Shown piece by piece: positions 52,415 to 62,043 of a stretch of DNA of 64,000 nucleotides. A model generated the notes under the pieces. The model saw only the letters and a program-made list of their open reading frames with translations, had not been told where the DNA came from and made no database searches. The stretch comes from Sulfobacillus thermosulfidooxidans (GTDB lineage Bacteria; Bacillota; Sulfobacillia; Sulfobacillales; Sulfobacillaceae): the NCBI RefSeq assembly GCF_001280565.1, contig NZ_LGRO01000001.1, positions 2,604,001 through 2,668,000 of the forward strand, written 5' to 3'. The position numbers and the translations under genes are program-made. Numbering within the stretch: position 1 is the first letter of the stretch; every line of letters starts with the position of its first letter.

Positions 52415-52696
52415 TTAGTGTTTGACATCTGATTCGGTGTCAAAGGTATTGTGTCCGACAGTCCGCATAAAAAGATGGGCCAGTTGGGATTTTTCGTTGT
52501 CTTCCGCTACGCTCCATGCTTGGTAGGCTAGCCAGTCATCGGGCTTTTGCCATTCTTGTTGTTCTTGAGTGACGCGCTCACCCAAGTCGATGAGCCATGA
52601 GTCCAGATGGTCAGCTTGCTGATTGGCGTAACGGTCTTGAACGTAACTCCACACCGTATCCAAAGTGGTTGGAATCTCGATGTCATGATTCTTCAT
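52415..52696 (-). CDS. Hypothetical protein
   Basis: A 93-residue soluble, acidic, Trp- and Gln-rich helical protein (TVWSYVQDRY; SWLIDLGERVTQEQQEWQ; WLAYQAWSVAEDNEK). GGAGG lies about ten bases before the ATG and an intrinsic terminator follows, so it is a complete unit. No family recognised. Confidence 0.65.
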   Translation of the reverse strand: MKNHDIEIPTTLDTVWSYVQDRYANQQADHLDSWLIDLGERVTQEQQEWQKPDDWLAYQAWSVAEDNEKSQLAHLFMRTVGHNTFDTESDVKH

Positions 52697-52773
52697 AATG
52701 TGCCCACCTCCATCAGTAGCCTCTCTTGATTGACCAAACTTATGCGTTGGGTTCTGAAAAGTTTTAGGCAGTC

Positions 52774-53970
52774 TTAGAAATATTTAGCCAACCAATGGGC
52801 CAGCGTTCTTGTGCCGTTAGAGAACCACTGGGTGACACTGACCCACAATTGTTGCCAAAAATTTAAGGGCACGCTCTGAACTTTATGCGAAATAATTGGC
52901 GGATCTAAAATCGGCCGAACTTTTTTAGCGGCTTTGTGTTTTGGCGCAATGACCGGCTTTAACGGTGCGATCGGAACAGTTTTGTGAAACTGATACTGAT
53001 AACTAATGGTAATTTGCTTCTTAGCTTGAGTGGCTGTTAACGCCGAGGGGGAATAATTCCAGGTGACGGTAATATCTTTGCGAATACCGTCATATAAGCC
53101 GATATGCCAATGATCTTGCAAAGAGGCAAAATAGCCATAGGCACCCCATGTGGGATCGGCAACCACCCAACCCACACTGGGCAGGTAAAATTCTACCCAT
53201 TGATGAAAGCCGCCTTGTCCACTGCCATTGCTTGTGACATATCCTCCCACAAAGCGAGCAGGAATTTTAGCAGTACGAAGCAACCCCACATATAAGTCGG
53301 CAAAATCGCTGCAAATACCCAAATGGGTTTCCGCAGTGGCCACAGCACTTCCTGAAGCTTGCAATGAGTAATTATAATGAATATTCTGCACTACCCAGTT
53401 GAAAAGAGCTTGAGCTTTTTGTTCGGGATTTTCGCCGGGTTTGATTACGGATTGATCAATTTGTTCTAGAACCGGCGAATCCGTATTGACCTGCTGTGAT
53501 TCCAATTGCGGATTGGTATAGAACTTATACACAGAAGAATGGGCATTATACGGCGGATAGGTCGTGGGCAAATGATAATTTACTTCCGAAGACGTTGCCG
53601 TATATGTCAAAGTTAAATTGACAGATGTATGAGGAGCAATGGCATTCCATAAAAATGTTCCAATGAGATTTCCGTACTGATCATGATAAGTGCTTACGGG
53701 TGTTTGGCTTTCCTGGACCAATGCGACTTCGGAATAACTTGTCTCAGGAGCTAATAACACCACGGAGGCTTTGACATCGTAAGCCGTGGCATCGGTTTTA
53801 TTTGATAGGGTAATTTGTTGGGTGAATGTGTAATTGGCCGGTAACGTGGGAATAGCGTCTGGCGATGCAATACTCAAATTAGTCACTGCAGCCAATGCTT
53901 CAGGTTCCCCGATGAAAATGGCGGAGAAAGCAATGATGGTACTGGGAATTAGCCATAATCTCAAATGCAC
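52774..53970 (-). CDS. Secreted transglutaminase-like protein
   Basis: A 398-residue exported protein. A signal peptide (about 1-27) is followed by a beta-sandwich (about 35-140), then a transglutaminase-like core with the catalytic triad: Cys in LGICSDFADLY, His in GGFHQWVEFY and Asp in VADPTWG. A Lys/Pro-rich linker and an amphipathic tail close the protein. Such proteins act as cysteine peptidases or protein cross-linkers outside the cell. GTG at 53970 has GGGGGAG five bases upstream. It is a single-gene unit. Confidence 0.85.
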   Translation of the reverse strand: MHLRLWLIPSTIIAFSAIFIGEPEALAAVTNLSIASPDAIPTLPANYTFTQQITLSNKTDATAYDVKASVVLLAPETSYSEVALVQESQTPVSTYHDQYGNLIGTFLWNAIAPHTSVNLTLTYTATSSEVNYHLPTTYPPYNAHSSVYKFYTNPQLESQQVNTDSPVLEQIDQSVIKPGENPEQKAQALFNWVVQNIHYNYSLQASGSAVATAETHLGICSDFADLYVGLLRTAKIPARFVGGYVTSNGSGQGGFHQWVEFYLPSVGWVVADPTWGAYGYFASLQDHWHIGLYDGIRKDITVTWNYSPSALTATQAKKQITISYQYQFHKTVPIAPLKPVIAPKHKAAKKVRPILDPPIISHKVQSVPLNFWQQLWVSVTQWFSNGTRTLAHWLAKYF

Positions 53971-54232
53971 TGCGTCTCCCCCTACTGAATTACCATAGTT
54001 ATTATAATGTGGACCGCCTCACCCGCCAATGATAAGTTCGGATCAGATTGCCTGATTCCTTCAATTGTGACATGTTTTCATCCATCTGGCTAAGCATCGC
54101 GTTGTTCTAGCTTTGAGATACCAGACTCTCCTCGATGGTGTCCATCTGGATTGATGAGCTTCAGAGAAATGAAAAGCTTCTGGAGCGAGAAGACACATGA
54201 GAGCGCGGCCAAGGGTGGAGGACAGGGAGAAA
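53971..54232. other. Intergenic region before the transglutaminase-like gene
   Basis: About 260 bases with no called gene. It holds the promoter region of the leftward transglutaminase-like gene. A leftward 64-codon frame lacks a ribosome site and runs into the hairpin at 54233. Confidence 0.4.
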
Positions 54233-54267
54233 ATCCCAGCCTGCTTTTTGGACAAGCAGGCTGGGAT
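54233..54267 (-). terminator. Terminator of the NYN-domain gene
   Basis: A 14-bp perfect stem (54233-54246 with 54254-54267) with a seven-base loop, followed on the minus strand by TTTTCTCC. It lies 25 bases after the stop. Confidence 0.88.
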
Positions 54268-54291
54268 AACCCGTCACAACCATTGCACTAG

Positions 54292-54807
54292 CTAACGGAC
54301 TTTTTCGACTTCGGAACGAATATCCTCAAGCTTCACATAACGATCACAGGCATTTTCTAGTTCCGAGGAAATCATTCCTCGCGTGCCTACCCCGACAATT
54401 TCTTTGCCGCGAGATCGAATTAATTCGACGGCCCGCTCGAAATCGCCATCACCAGACATCAGTACGGCAACGTCATAGCGATTTACCGTACTAAACATAT
54501 CAATGACAATCTCAATATCTAAATTAGCGCGGCGAATGACGGAACTGGAACTTTGGTCCAATGTTTCTTTTATAGATTTTTCCCGTATGGTAAACCCTAA
54601 ATGGCGCAAGGCGGTAAGGAAATCCCGCTGACTATTATCGGGAGGGACTTGCACTCCGGTATAGTAGAAGGCATTATAGATTTCCCGTCCGCGCGTAAAA
54701 TATTCGATAACCCGCGCGAAATCTAAATGCCATCCTAAGACGCGTTGAGCATAAAACATATTGGCGCCATCCACAAATATGGCCACCCGTTCATTACTAT
54801 AATCCAC
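54292..54807 (-). CDS. NYN-domain (LabA/DUF88) putative ribonuclease
   Basis: A 171-residue cytoplasmic protein of the PIN-like NYN family. The metal-binding acids are readable: Asp in VAIFVDGANMFY (about 13), Asp residues in NLDIEIVIDMF and the SGDGDFERAVELIRSRG block. NYN proteins are predicted Mg2+-dependent ribonucleases acting in RNA processing. GTG at 54807 follows AAGGAGG by five bases. It stands alone with a strong terminator. Confidence 0.88.
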   Translation of the reverse strand: MDYSNERVAIFVDGANMFYAQRVLGWHLDFARVIEYFTRGREIYNAFYYTGVQVPPDNSQRDFLTALRHLGFTIREKSIKETLDQSSSSVIRRANLDIEIVIDMFSTVNRYDVAVLMSGDGDFERAVELIRSRGKEIVGVGTRGMISSELENACDRYVKLEDIRSEVEKVR

Positions 54808-55029
54808 GTTGTCCTCCTTATAATCTTCGCTGTTTTCTATTACACCTACATAATTCGAAATCCCTATCCGGCTTTGGGTCGTGGTGAGACACTAACCCAC
54901 TTTTATCATACTTAATCCTGTGCGAAACAAGACATCTTTATCAGGGTTCTGGAAAAGAATTTTGTGTTGGAAGACCAAAAAATCGAGTATGATCAAGGTA
55001 ATTCTACTGGCTGGGGGTTAAGAAGCCCA

Positions 55030-56352
55030 ATGAAATCAGGAATTCGAATCGCTGTTATAGGCGGGGGCAGTTCATATACCCCGGAACTTATTTCTGGTCT
55101 TCTGGATGTCGATGATTTAGCGATTGAGCAGGTGACGTTGGTCGACATTCCCGAAGGCCGCGACAAAATGGAAATAATCCGGACGTTTTGTCAACGACTT
55201 ATCGATCATAGCAATAAAAAATTTATTCTTCAAGCTACATGTAACCGCCATCAAGCGCTGGCCGACGCCGACTTTGTGTTGAGCCAATTTCGTGTGGGGG
55301 GATTAACGGCGCGGGCCCGTGATGAAAGTATTCCGCTCAAATATGGTGCGATCGGTCAAGAAACCGTGGGCGCGGGCGGTTTTGCTAATGCGCTGCGGAC
55401 GATTCCCGTTGCCCTGGAATTGGCCCGGGAACTCGAAGAGATTAATCCCCAGGCATGGTTAATTAATTTTACGAATCCTTCGGGCATGATTACCGAAGCC
55501 TTATTACGCTATCAAGGGATCCGGACTATCGGCCTGTGCAATGTGCCCATTACCATTGAACGAACTATTGCTCGAGCCCTTAATGTGGCACCAGAGGCCA
55601 TTAGTTTAGATTTTTTGGGGCTCAATCATTTGTCCTTTGCCCGGCATGTCTATGTTCACGGGAAAGATATAACGCCTGGGGTTATAGAATTTTTAAAAAA
55701 CATGTCTAATGATGCAGTGAAAAGTACCATGGCCAATATTCCTGAGGAAACCTGGGCTCCCTATATACTAGACGCTGTGCCGATGATTCCCAATCCCTAC
55801 TTGCAGTACTATTGGAATACGGACGTGATGTTGAAAAAGCAGCTGGCCGATATCGAAAATGGCAAAGGTACTCGGGCCATTCAAGTGATGGCGATTGAGG
55901 CGGAATTGTTTAAACAATATCAAAATCCCCAGCAAATCACATTGCCCGATATGCTAATGCAGCGAGGAGGAGCCTACTACAGTACGGTGGCGGTCATGGT
56001 AATCGAATCCCTGGCACTCAATAAACGGCGCGAAATGATTGTTAATGTTAAAAATGATCAGGCACTAGATGCGTTAGGGGCTGATAGCGTTGTTGAGGTC
56101 CCGGCCATTATTGATGGGCGCGGGGCGCGTGCGATCACCATGGAGCCTATACCTTTGGAAGTGAAAGGGCTGATCCAACAAGTGAAAGCTTATGAACAAC
56201 TGACGATTGAAGCGGCCGTAGAAGGTCACCGGGGAAAAGCTTTAGCCGCTTTATTAACCAATCCTTTAGTCCCTTCAAGTGAGATTGCGCATAAAATCTT
56301 GGAAGATATTTTGCGGGAGAACGCGGCGTATTTGCCGCAGTTTGCCTCATGA
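55030..56352 (+). CDS. GH4 family glycosidase, 6-phospho-beta-glucosidase-like
   Basis: A 440-residue NAD+- and metal-dependent glycoside hydrolase. The Rossmann motif [11 protein letters not shown] is at the N-terminus; [34 protein letters not shown] (metal-ligand Cys) and GLNHLSF (metal-ligand His) follow in family order. The best-known relatives (CelF/LicH) cleave 6-phospho-beta-glucosides by a redox mechanism. ATG at 55030 fits the usual GH4 start; the frame extends to GTG 54964. It overlaps the BadF-type kinase by four bases; no PTS genes are near. Confidence 0.93.
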   Translation: MKSGIRIAVIGGGSSYTPELISGLLDVDDLAIEQVTLVDIPEGRDKMEIIRTFCQRLIDHSNKKFILQATCNRHQALADADFVLSQFRVGGLTARARDESIPLKYGAIGQETVGAGGFANALRTIPVALELARELEEINPQAWLINFTNPSGMITEALLRYQGIRTIGLCNVPITIERTIARALNVAPEAISLDFLGLNHLSFARHVYVHGKDITPGVIEFLKNMSNDAVKSTMANIPEETWAPYILDAVPMIPNPYLQYYWNTDVMLKKQLADIENGKGTRAIQVMAIEAELFKQYQNPQQITLPDMLMQRGGAYYSTVAVMVIESLALNKRREMIVNVKNDQALDALGADSVVEVPAIIDGRGARAITMEPIPLEVKGLIQQVKAYEQLTIEAAVEGHRGKALAALLTNPLVPSSEIAHKILEDILRENAAYLPQFAS

Positions 56353-57317
56353 CATTATATATTGGAGTCGATGGCGGCGCGAGTAAAACGGATGTTGTGT
56401 TAGCTCAAGATGGGAAGCTCCTCAATATTGTGCATGGAGGGCCATCCAATCCCCAAGGCCCCTTAGGACTAGAGGGGGCAATGGATCAACTCGCTCAAAG
56501 TCTTACAGCTGTCATCCAAGGATATGATCCGAAGGACATAAAAGGAGCCGTTTTGGGATTAGCCGGAGCCGATTTTCCTGAAGATATTGCCGCGATGTCT
56601 GAACAACTAACGCATCTGTTGCCATGGTTGTCTTATACCATCGTTAATGATACCGAAATTGCTTTGCTGGGAGGATCGCGTCAAGGTTATGGTATCGCGG
56701 TAATTTGCGGGACCTCGACCAATGTCCTGGGCATACATCCAAGCGGTCAGCGCTGTCAAATTGGTGGATTAGGATATGAAATGGGAGACTTCGGCGGGGG
56801 AGCCGATTTGGCCCGCGAAGTTCTTCATGTGGCCTTTCGCAGTCACGAAGGGCGCGGGCCAAAAACCATTTTGGAACAGGAAGTGTTGCGTCGGCTGGGC
56901 CAGAATAGTTATGAAGACTTAAAACGCGCGATGTATTTTCACACGATTCACCCATTTGCGTTTTTGGCTCTGGTTCCCGCATGCTTTGAGGCAGCGAATC
57001 ACAATGATGACGTGGCGATAAACCTGTTGCAGAACATGGCGCAATCCCTGGCCCAAACAGTTATCGCCGCTGCCAATCAATTGCCGTGGCATAATGATCC
57101 TTTCGAAGTCATATTAGTGGGATCCTTATGGGAAGGCGTCTCGCCGATTTTGCAAAATCATTTTAGGGAACTCGTCCAAGCGCAATTTCCGCACAGTGAT
57201 ATTCATTTACCCCTCCTGCCTCCCGTGCTCGGGGCCTTACTCGAGGCGGTTCAATTGGGGGGAGAGCCTGTTGAAGAATGGCGTTCGAAGCTGACTTCCG
57301 AGGCCCAGCGAATTTAA
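56349..57317 (+). CDS. BadF/BcrA-type sugar kinase-like ATPase
   Basis: A 322-residue ASKHA-fold protein of the BadF/BadG/BcrA/BcrD group, which includes N-acetylglucosamine kinases. The phosphate 1 loop is GVDGGASKTDVVLA at 5-18, the phosphate 2 block VICGTSTNVLG lies near 116-126, with IVNDTEIALLGG before it. It overlaps the GH4 gene by four bases (ATGA), so the two are translated together. A kinase making a sugar or disaccharide phosphate for the GH4 enzyme is a reasonable inference. Confidence 0.87.
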   Translation: MTLYIGVDGGASKTDVVLAQDGKLLNIVHGGPSNPQGPLGLEGAMDQLAQSLTAVIQGYDPKDIKGAVLGLAGADFPEDIAAMSEQLTHLLPWLSYTIVNDTEIALLGGSRQGYGIAVICGTSTNVLGIHPSGQRCQIGGLGYEMGDFGGGADLAREVLHVAFRSHEGRGPKTILEQEVLRRLGQNSYEDLKRAMYFHTIHPFAFLALVPACFEAANHNDDVAINLLQNMAQSLAQTVIAAANQLPWHNDPFEVILVGSLWEGVSPILQNHFRELVQAQFPHSDIHLPLLPPVLGALLEAVQLGGEPVEEWRSKLTSEAQRI

Positions 57318-59090
57318 TTAAAAGGGCGGCGGGACTTCAAATATTTGTCGGATTTCTCTACGCCTTGGTCCAGGACACACAATAGTAATCACATCGCCTG
57401 CGCGAAGCACCGTGGAACCCCGGGGAATTAAATGTTCCCGGTGACGTGATATGCCAATAACGAGCGTGTCTTCAGGGAGTTTTAAATCTTTGAGCGCGAC
57501 ATTAATGGCATAGGGACTGGTCACTTCCAACTCCATCATGGATGACCACATATTTGCGTCGGATAATCCTGATAACGGCGAGCGGATGAGGGTTTCCAGT
57601 AGCTGCATAGAGGCCAGAGGCGCAACAAAGGGTATCAAACCCGCAGCATTTGCTTGTTCTCGGGCTTCTGTGGGGACATCCACGATGACATGATCGGGAT
57701 TTAAAATATGCTGTAACTGATTGCCCCAAATAATATTTTTTTGCCACTGGGCGGAGCCCAATAACGCCACGACGCGCACAGTTCCCGCATGAATGGCCGC
57801 GCTTGCCAAGGCCTCAGAGCCATTGTCATAGGTTAAGACGGGATAGTCTTGGGCGGCTAAATGACTAGCAATGGGCTTGACCCAGTGCGCGGGACCAATG
57901 AGCATAATATCTTGCTTCGGCAACGGTTTTTGAGGACTGAACCGGTGAAAAATCGGGGGAAACAGTACGGCGGACAAAATCGAGGTGATAATCATCGCTA
58001 AATACACGGATTGCGAGATAATGTGCGCCTGAAACAGAATCAAAGATCCCGCCACCGTTACCGATAAGCGGGTGGCTAATAACGTCGCCATGGCAATGGT
58101 TTCTCTTCGTGGAAATAAGCGCGCTAACAGAAAGGAAATGCCGACACTGATGACGATAATGCCTAAGAGGAAAGACGCGGTTAGCAAAAGAACATGGCTG
58201 GATTGCCAAGCCGGCCGAAGATTTAGATTGCTCCCGACTGTCACAAAGAAAAAGGGAATGAAATAGCCAAATCCCAAGGCATCCAACTTATCTTGTAGAA
58301 TCTCACGGTCTTTGCCGACGATTAGGGATACGACAACCCCTGCTAAAAATGCCCCCAACACGGTGATAGTTCCCAAGGTTTCGGCTAGGGCAATAAAGAG
58401 AGTAATAATCATCATCACTCCGCGGACCCCAATTTGACTGGTGACCGTATCTTGACCGTTGCCAAACCAGGCCCGGTGCAAAAATCTTGAGGTGGACTTA
58501 GCAATCACCAGGGGCACAAACATTAACACGACCAAAAAGATGCGCAAGATGGCACCATGATGATCTAAAGCGGCCAATGCGGTGACACCCATTAACGTCG
58601 TGAAATCGACCAGCAGCCCGATAGACAAAATCCATTGGCCAAAATTGGTGTTGACGAGTCCCCGTTCTTTTAACGTGGGTAACAAGACGGTCGGAGCGCT
58701 GGATGCTAGTAGCAAGGAAATCGGAATCACTTTGTGAATCACATGAAAAGTCAAAAGAAGAAACCCTTCGGCAAAACCCAAACCAATCCACAGGACAATA
58801 ATGGGCCACAACCAACGAGCGTGTTGGAGTTGAGCATGATCCTGATTGAGCCATGAATCTAGGTTGGTTTCTAATCCATAGAGAAACATAATATAAGAGA
58901 GGCCAAATAGTGACAAAAAGCTAATAGGCCCGGAAATTTGAATCCAACCCAATCCGCTTTTGCCGAACACGACTCCTAATAAAATTTCCGCCGCGGCTAT
59001 GGGAATTTTGACTTTGGTGCGCAATAAAATCCACGGTGCCATTAAGGCCACAATGGAGACCACAAGAATTGAGAGAATGACGTTTGACAT
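57318..59090 (-). CDS. CPA2 cation:proton antiporter with TrkA-type domains
   Basis: A 590-residue protein with about 12 helices of the CPA2/KefB type (AAEILLGVVFGKSGLG near the N-terminus and FVTVGSNLNLRP in the core). A cytoplasmic TrkA-N-like Rossmann domain (about 400-500) and a TrkA-C domain (about 510-580, AINVALKDLKLPEDTLVIGI then TVLRAGDVITIV) follow. It probably exchanges K+ or Na+ for H+, useful for pH control in acid. ATG at 59090 follows GGAGG; a longer frame to 59147 lacks a site. Its stop abuts the convergent kinase gene. Confidence 0.9.
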   Translation of the reverse strand: MSNVILSILVVSIVALMAPWILLRTKVKIPIAAAEILLGVVFGKSGLGWIQISGPISFLSLFGLSYIMFLYGLETNLDSWLNQDHAQLQHARWLWPIIVLWIGLGFAEGFLLLTFHVIHKVIPISLLLASSAPTVLLPTLKERGLVNTNFGQWILSIGLLVDFTTLMGVTALAALDHHGAILRIFLVVLMFVPLVIAKSTSRFLHRAWFGNGQDTVTSQIGVRGVMMIITLFIALAETLGTITVLGAFLAGVVVSLIVGKDREILQDKLDALGFGYFIPFFFVTVGSNLNLRPAWQSSHVLLLTASFLLGIIVISVGISFLLARLFPRRETIAMATLLATRLSVTVAGSLILFQAHIISQSVYLAMIITSILSAVLFPPIFHRFSPQKPLPKQDIMLIGPAHWVKPIASHLAAQDYPVLTYDNGSEALASAAIHAGTVRVVALLGSAQWQKNIIWGNQLQHILNPDHVIVDVPTEAREQANAAGLIPFVAPLASMQLLETLIRSPLSGLSDANMWSSMMELEVTSPYAINVALKDLKLPEDTLVIGISRHREHLIPRGSTVLRAGDVITIVCPGPRRREIRQIFEVPPPF

Positions 59091-59208
59091 AGTCCTCCGC
59101 AAAAAAATCGTATTTTTATAGATCTCACAAAGTCTTTCTTTGAGCACTTTTCATGATACACAACGCTTGAGGATTCCATGCCAGTCCGTTAATCCCAGTG
59201 CACAAAGA

Positions 59209-59237
59209 TTGCCCGAACGGACTAAACACGATACGAT
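59209..59237 (+). promoter_or_regulatory. Promoter giving a probable leaderless transcript
   Basis: TTGCCC (59209-59214), a 17-base spacer and TACGAT (59232-59237). The expected start of transcription falls on the ATG at 59244, and no Shine-Dalgarno sequence is seen, so the lipoprotein mRNA may be leaderless. Confidence 0.45.
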
Positions 59238-59243
59238 AGAATC

Positions 59244-60344
59244 ATGAAACGTTGGCATGCATATCTCATATCTGGAGGGTGGGTCATAGTACTCGCAGGA
59301 TGTGGCTTTGGTCACCCTGAGGCCATCACCCATAATTCTAAGCCCAAAGCTGTTGCCAGTGAAATTTTGTCGCGGATGTCTTCGTGGCAAAATGTTCGTG
59401 CCACGGTGAAGGAGACCGAAATCACGTCCGCGCACCAGGTTAAGACTTTGAATTATCAAGTTACCAGTAATCTGCCAAGCGGTCAATATGTCATCAATCT
59501 TTTGGGAAGCCGTCTCGTATCTGTTTATGTGAATTCCCATGAAACCATTTGGTATCCCCAAAATTCCAAGCACTATTCGGTCTTAGCCGGTCTTCCTGCA
59601 ACCGATGCGCCCTGGATGATTGCCGCGGAGCTTCCTAAGTGGCTTCGCCAGAGTCAAGTACATGGCGTGCGGGTTAAGGGTGACAAGGTCAGTTTAATGA
59701 TGACCTTGGTTCCCCCGTCTTCTAAGAGCCCGGTGGATGCCCTGTTGATCTATGATACCAGCACCAATACCCCAGAATCTTTTAGCATGCAGGTCGGTAA
59801 AACCAAGATTACGGAAACCTTTAGCCATTTTCAGGTGAATCCGAATGTCCCGGCCAGTACATTTTCATTTTCGCCGCCCCAAGGAGTAACACCAGCTATT
59901 TCACTGACCCAGACCGGAACGGCTTTGAACCTGGCCAAAAGTCAACTGAACTTTCCCATTGTCTTACCACCCTCGAGTGCAGGTATGACACTCGATGCGA
60001 TTAATACGGGCACCAATACCCAAGGACAACGTGTGGTGATTCTGAGTTTCACAGCGCAAGACTCCAGTTCGGTCATTATTACGGAAAAATCAACTCATCA
60101 TCCTGTCACCGCATTACCGAACAGCAATTTAACATCGACGACACAAAGCGTGGGCTCCTTGACCGTGGTGGTCGCAAATCTTCCCGATAACATGGAAGAG
60201 GCGGCGTTTTCCGTCCACAACACCGAAGTGATTGTGGAGGGCAATGCCTCCACCGTGGACAGTTTATTAAATCAGTGGGGAAATCTTCCGTCTTTAACCT
60301 CATCAGCCCTAGCCAGTAGTGGCAGCACTCCCAGTTCTCCCTAA
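59244..60344 (+). CDS. Lipoprotein with LolA-like and DUF4367-like domains
   Basis: A 366-residue surface lipoprotein. The lipobox LAGC is at about 17-20. The first part (ASEILSRMSSWQNVRATVKETE, then SGQYVINLLGSRLVSVYVN) resembles the LolA/RseB lipid- or lipoprotein-binding fold; the second (about 245-345, FPIVLPPSSAGM... VVVANLPDNMEEAAFSV) resembles DUF4367. In Gram-positive bacteria such proteins often act as sporulation or cell-envelope sensors. No Shine-Dalgarno sequence precedes the ATG. A Ser/Pro-rich tail ends the protein. Confidence 0.78.
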   Translation: MKRWHAYLISGGWVIVLAGCGFGHPEAITHNSKPKAVASEILSRMSSWQNVRATVKETEITSAHQVKTLNYQVTSNLPSGQYVINLLGSRLVSVYVNSHETIWYPQNSKHYSVLAGLPATDAPWMIAAELPKWLRQSQVHGVRVKGDKVSLMMTLVPPSSKSPVDALLIYDTSTNTPESFSMQVGKTKITETFSHFQVNPNVPASTFSFSPPQGVTPAISLTQTGTALNLAKSQLNFPIVLPPSSAGMTLDAINTGTNTQGQRVVILSFTAQDSSSVIITEKSTHHPVTALPNSNLTSTTQSVGSLTVVVANLPDNMEEAAFSVHNTEVIVEGNASTVDSLLNQWGNLPSLTSSALASSGSTPSSP

Positions 60345-60429
60345 AAGGAAAAGTCAAGCGAGTCTCGGGAGCCTGACGCCTTAGCCTTGGCATGATACAA
60401 TAAAGGGGAGTTTCAAGGAGGGGGCCCCT

Positions 60430-61356
60430 ATGAAGCAGGCCGGCTGGGGATTCTCTTCCGGAACATTTGGCGAACTTGTTCAAGGGGTTATTGATGAAAC
60501 TCCGTTTTTGGTAACAATACCGATCCGGTGGGGAACCCGGGCCAAATTCATTCCGGGGGAGAATCAGGATGTTGTGGTGTATCCCAGACACCGTAAAAAA
60601 GCACAAATTGCTGCGACGTTAGCATGCCGTGCGTTGAAGAAACCAGGAGGAACATTAAGTATCTCCTCAGTAATTCCCATCGGTAAGGGTATGGCATCAA
60701 GTTCTGCGGATATCGTAGCATCTATTCGGGCAGTAGCCGCAGCTTATGGCCGGACATTATTACCATCGATGATTGCGCGGATAGCCGCACAAATTGAACC
60801 ATCTGACGGTGTCATGTATCCACAGATGGTAGCGTTCGAGCCCGTTAAGGGGATCCTGTTAGAGAAATGGCCCAGGGCTCCTCATGCCGTGATTGTGGGT
60901 TTAATCGGGCATGGGCGGGTCAATACCGCACTGCATCATCAATCTCGTAAACCCTATTCGCCTGCTCAACAAGCTCGGCTTGCGCAAGCCTTGCGCATGG
61001 CCAGAGAAGCGGCTTATGCCCATGATGTTGGGGGACTCGGGCAAGCTGGCCTTATATCTGCAGAAGTGCAATGGGAGCGAAATCCTCATGACCAGATCCT
61101 TGCCCAGGTGATTGAACAAGCTCACCAACATGGATGGGGAGTGGTCACCGCACATAGCGGTACCGCACGAGGGTACTTATTTGCGCCACATGACTTCCGC
61201 AGTGGGGCCATTGCCCAGGCAGAACGTTTTTTACGCAGTTTACATAATGGTCCAGTTTTTCGATTTTGGACCTTAACCCGGTCTATGGCGACACAAGGAC
61301 AATTTTCTGTAGCATTGGAAGACTCGCAAGGTCAGGAAGATCGTCATGAAGCCTAA
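60430..61356 (+). CDS. GHMP kinase, L-threonine kinase (PduX)-like
   Basis: A 308-residue cytoplasmic kinase. GTFGELVQG near 11-19 is the PduX-type start, and the GHMP phosphate loop reads IPIGKGMASSSADI at about 81-94, with AHSGTARGYLF near 247 as the third motif. PduX phosphorylates L-threonine for the aminopropanol linker of cobalamin. No other cobalamin genes are in the window, so the role is a family inference; other small-molecule kinases remain possible. AAGGAGGGG precedes the ATG. Confidence 0.85.
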   Translation: MKQAGWGFSSGTFGELVQGVIDETPFLVTIPIRWGTRAKFIPGENQDVVVYPRHRKKAQIAATLACRALKKPGGTLSISSVIPIGKGMASSSADIVASIRAVAAAYGRTLLPSMIARIAAQIEPSDGVMYPQMVAFEPVKGILLEKWPRAPHAVIVGLIGHGRVNTALHHQSRKPYSPAQQARLAQALRMAREAAYAHDVGGLGQAGLISAEVQWERNPHDQILAQVIEQAHQHGWGVVTAHSGTARGYLFAPHDFRSGAIAQAERFLRSLHNGPVFRFWTLTRSMATQGQFSVALEDSQGQEDRHEA

Positions 61357-61386
61357 AGGTAAAGATAAAAGCTCAAAGAGACGTGT

Positions 61387-61406
61387 GAAGGCCCGTTTGG
61401 GCCTTC
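61387..61406. terminator. Weak hairpin between convergent genes
   Basis: GAAGGCCC (61387-61394) and GGGCCTTC (61399-61406) form an 8-bp GC-rich hairpin with loop GTTT, but no T tract follows on either strand. Confidence 0.5.
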
Positions 61407-61449
61407 GGTTCCATTAGATATGCTGTAGAATACGTTATCTTTTTTGCTG

Positions 61450-61938
61450 TTAGTGAAACGGAAAGCTCTTTGCATGTTCATCGAGATAGCTCAGGCTCAG
61501 GCTAAAGGCTAATAGGGCGAAAAGGAAGGTAAACGCCGTACTGAGGCCAAAACGTGTTGCAAACAGTCCTGGGGCCAGCATTAGACCGTTATTCACCAAA
61601 GGGCTAATGCGGTCGAATAAAGGTAGACCGAAAACCATTAATAATATCCATAGGGAGGTGCCAAATATCAGACCTTTTTGCAAGAAAGAGCCCTTAAGAC
61701 GCCAGCCAATCCAATGTTGGTAAATATACGCTAAAACTGTTCCTAACATGATTTCTAAACCAAATCCCAAGATGGTGGCGAGTCGAAGATTTAATGTGAA
61801 AAGGCTACCATCCCACAAAGCCACGTTGAGCACGGGGGCTCCTATCATAGGAGCCGACGCGACCAGCGCTTCAAAAAGAATGGTGCCCAGTATGCCCATG
61901 ATAACGGCTCGGTTGAGTTGATATGGCAGCTTAAGCAT
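61450..61938 (-). CDS. Four-helix membrane protein
   Basis: A 162-residue protein with about four helices and an outer or inner loop after the first (APVLNVALWDGSLFTLN). The AGGAGGG ribosome site lies about seven bases before the ATG. It is divergent from the MFS transporter, with 105 bases between starts. No family recognised. Confidence 0.65.
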   Translation of the reverse strand: MLKLPYQLNRAVIMGILGTILFEALVASAPMIGAPVLNVALWDGSLFTLNLRLATILGFGLEIMLGTVLAYIYQHWIGWRLKGSFLQKGLIFGTSLWILLMVFGLPLFDRISPLVNNGLMLAPGLFATRFGLSTAFTFLFALLAFSLSLSYLDEHAKSFPFH

Positions 61939-62043
61939 ACTTTGTCCCTCCTGATACAGTCCTTTCTTGAAGGACAGCTCGAAAAAATGTACGCACTGCC
62001 AACCATGGTCATGTACGGTAATTTTCGCTAAGAAGGGAAACCG

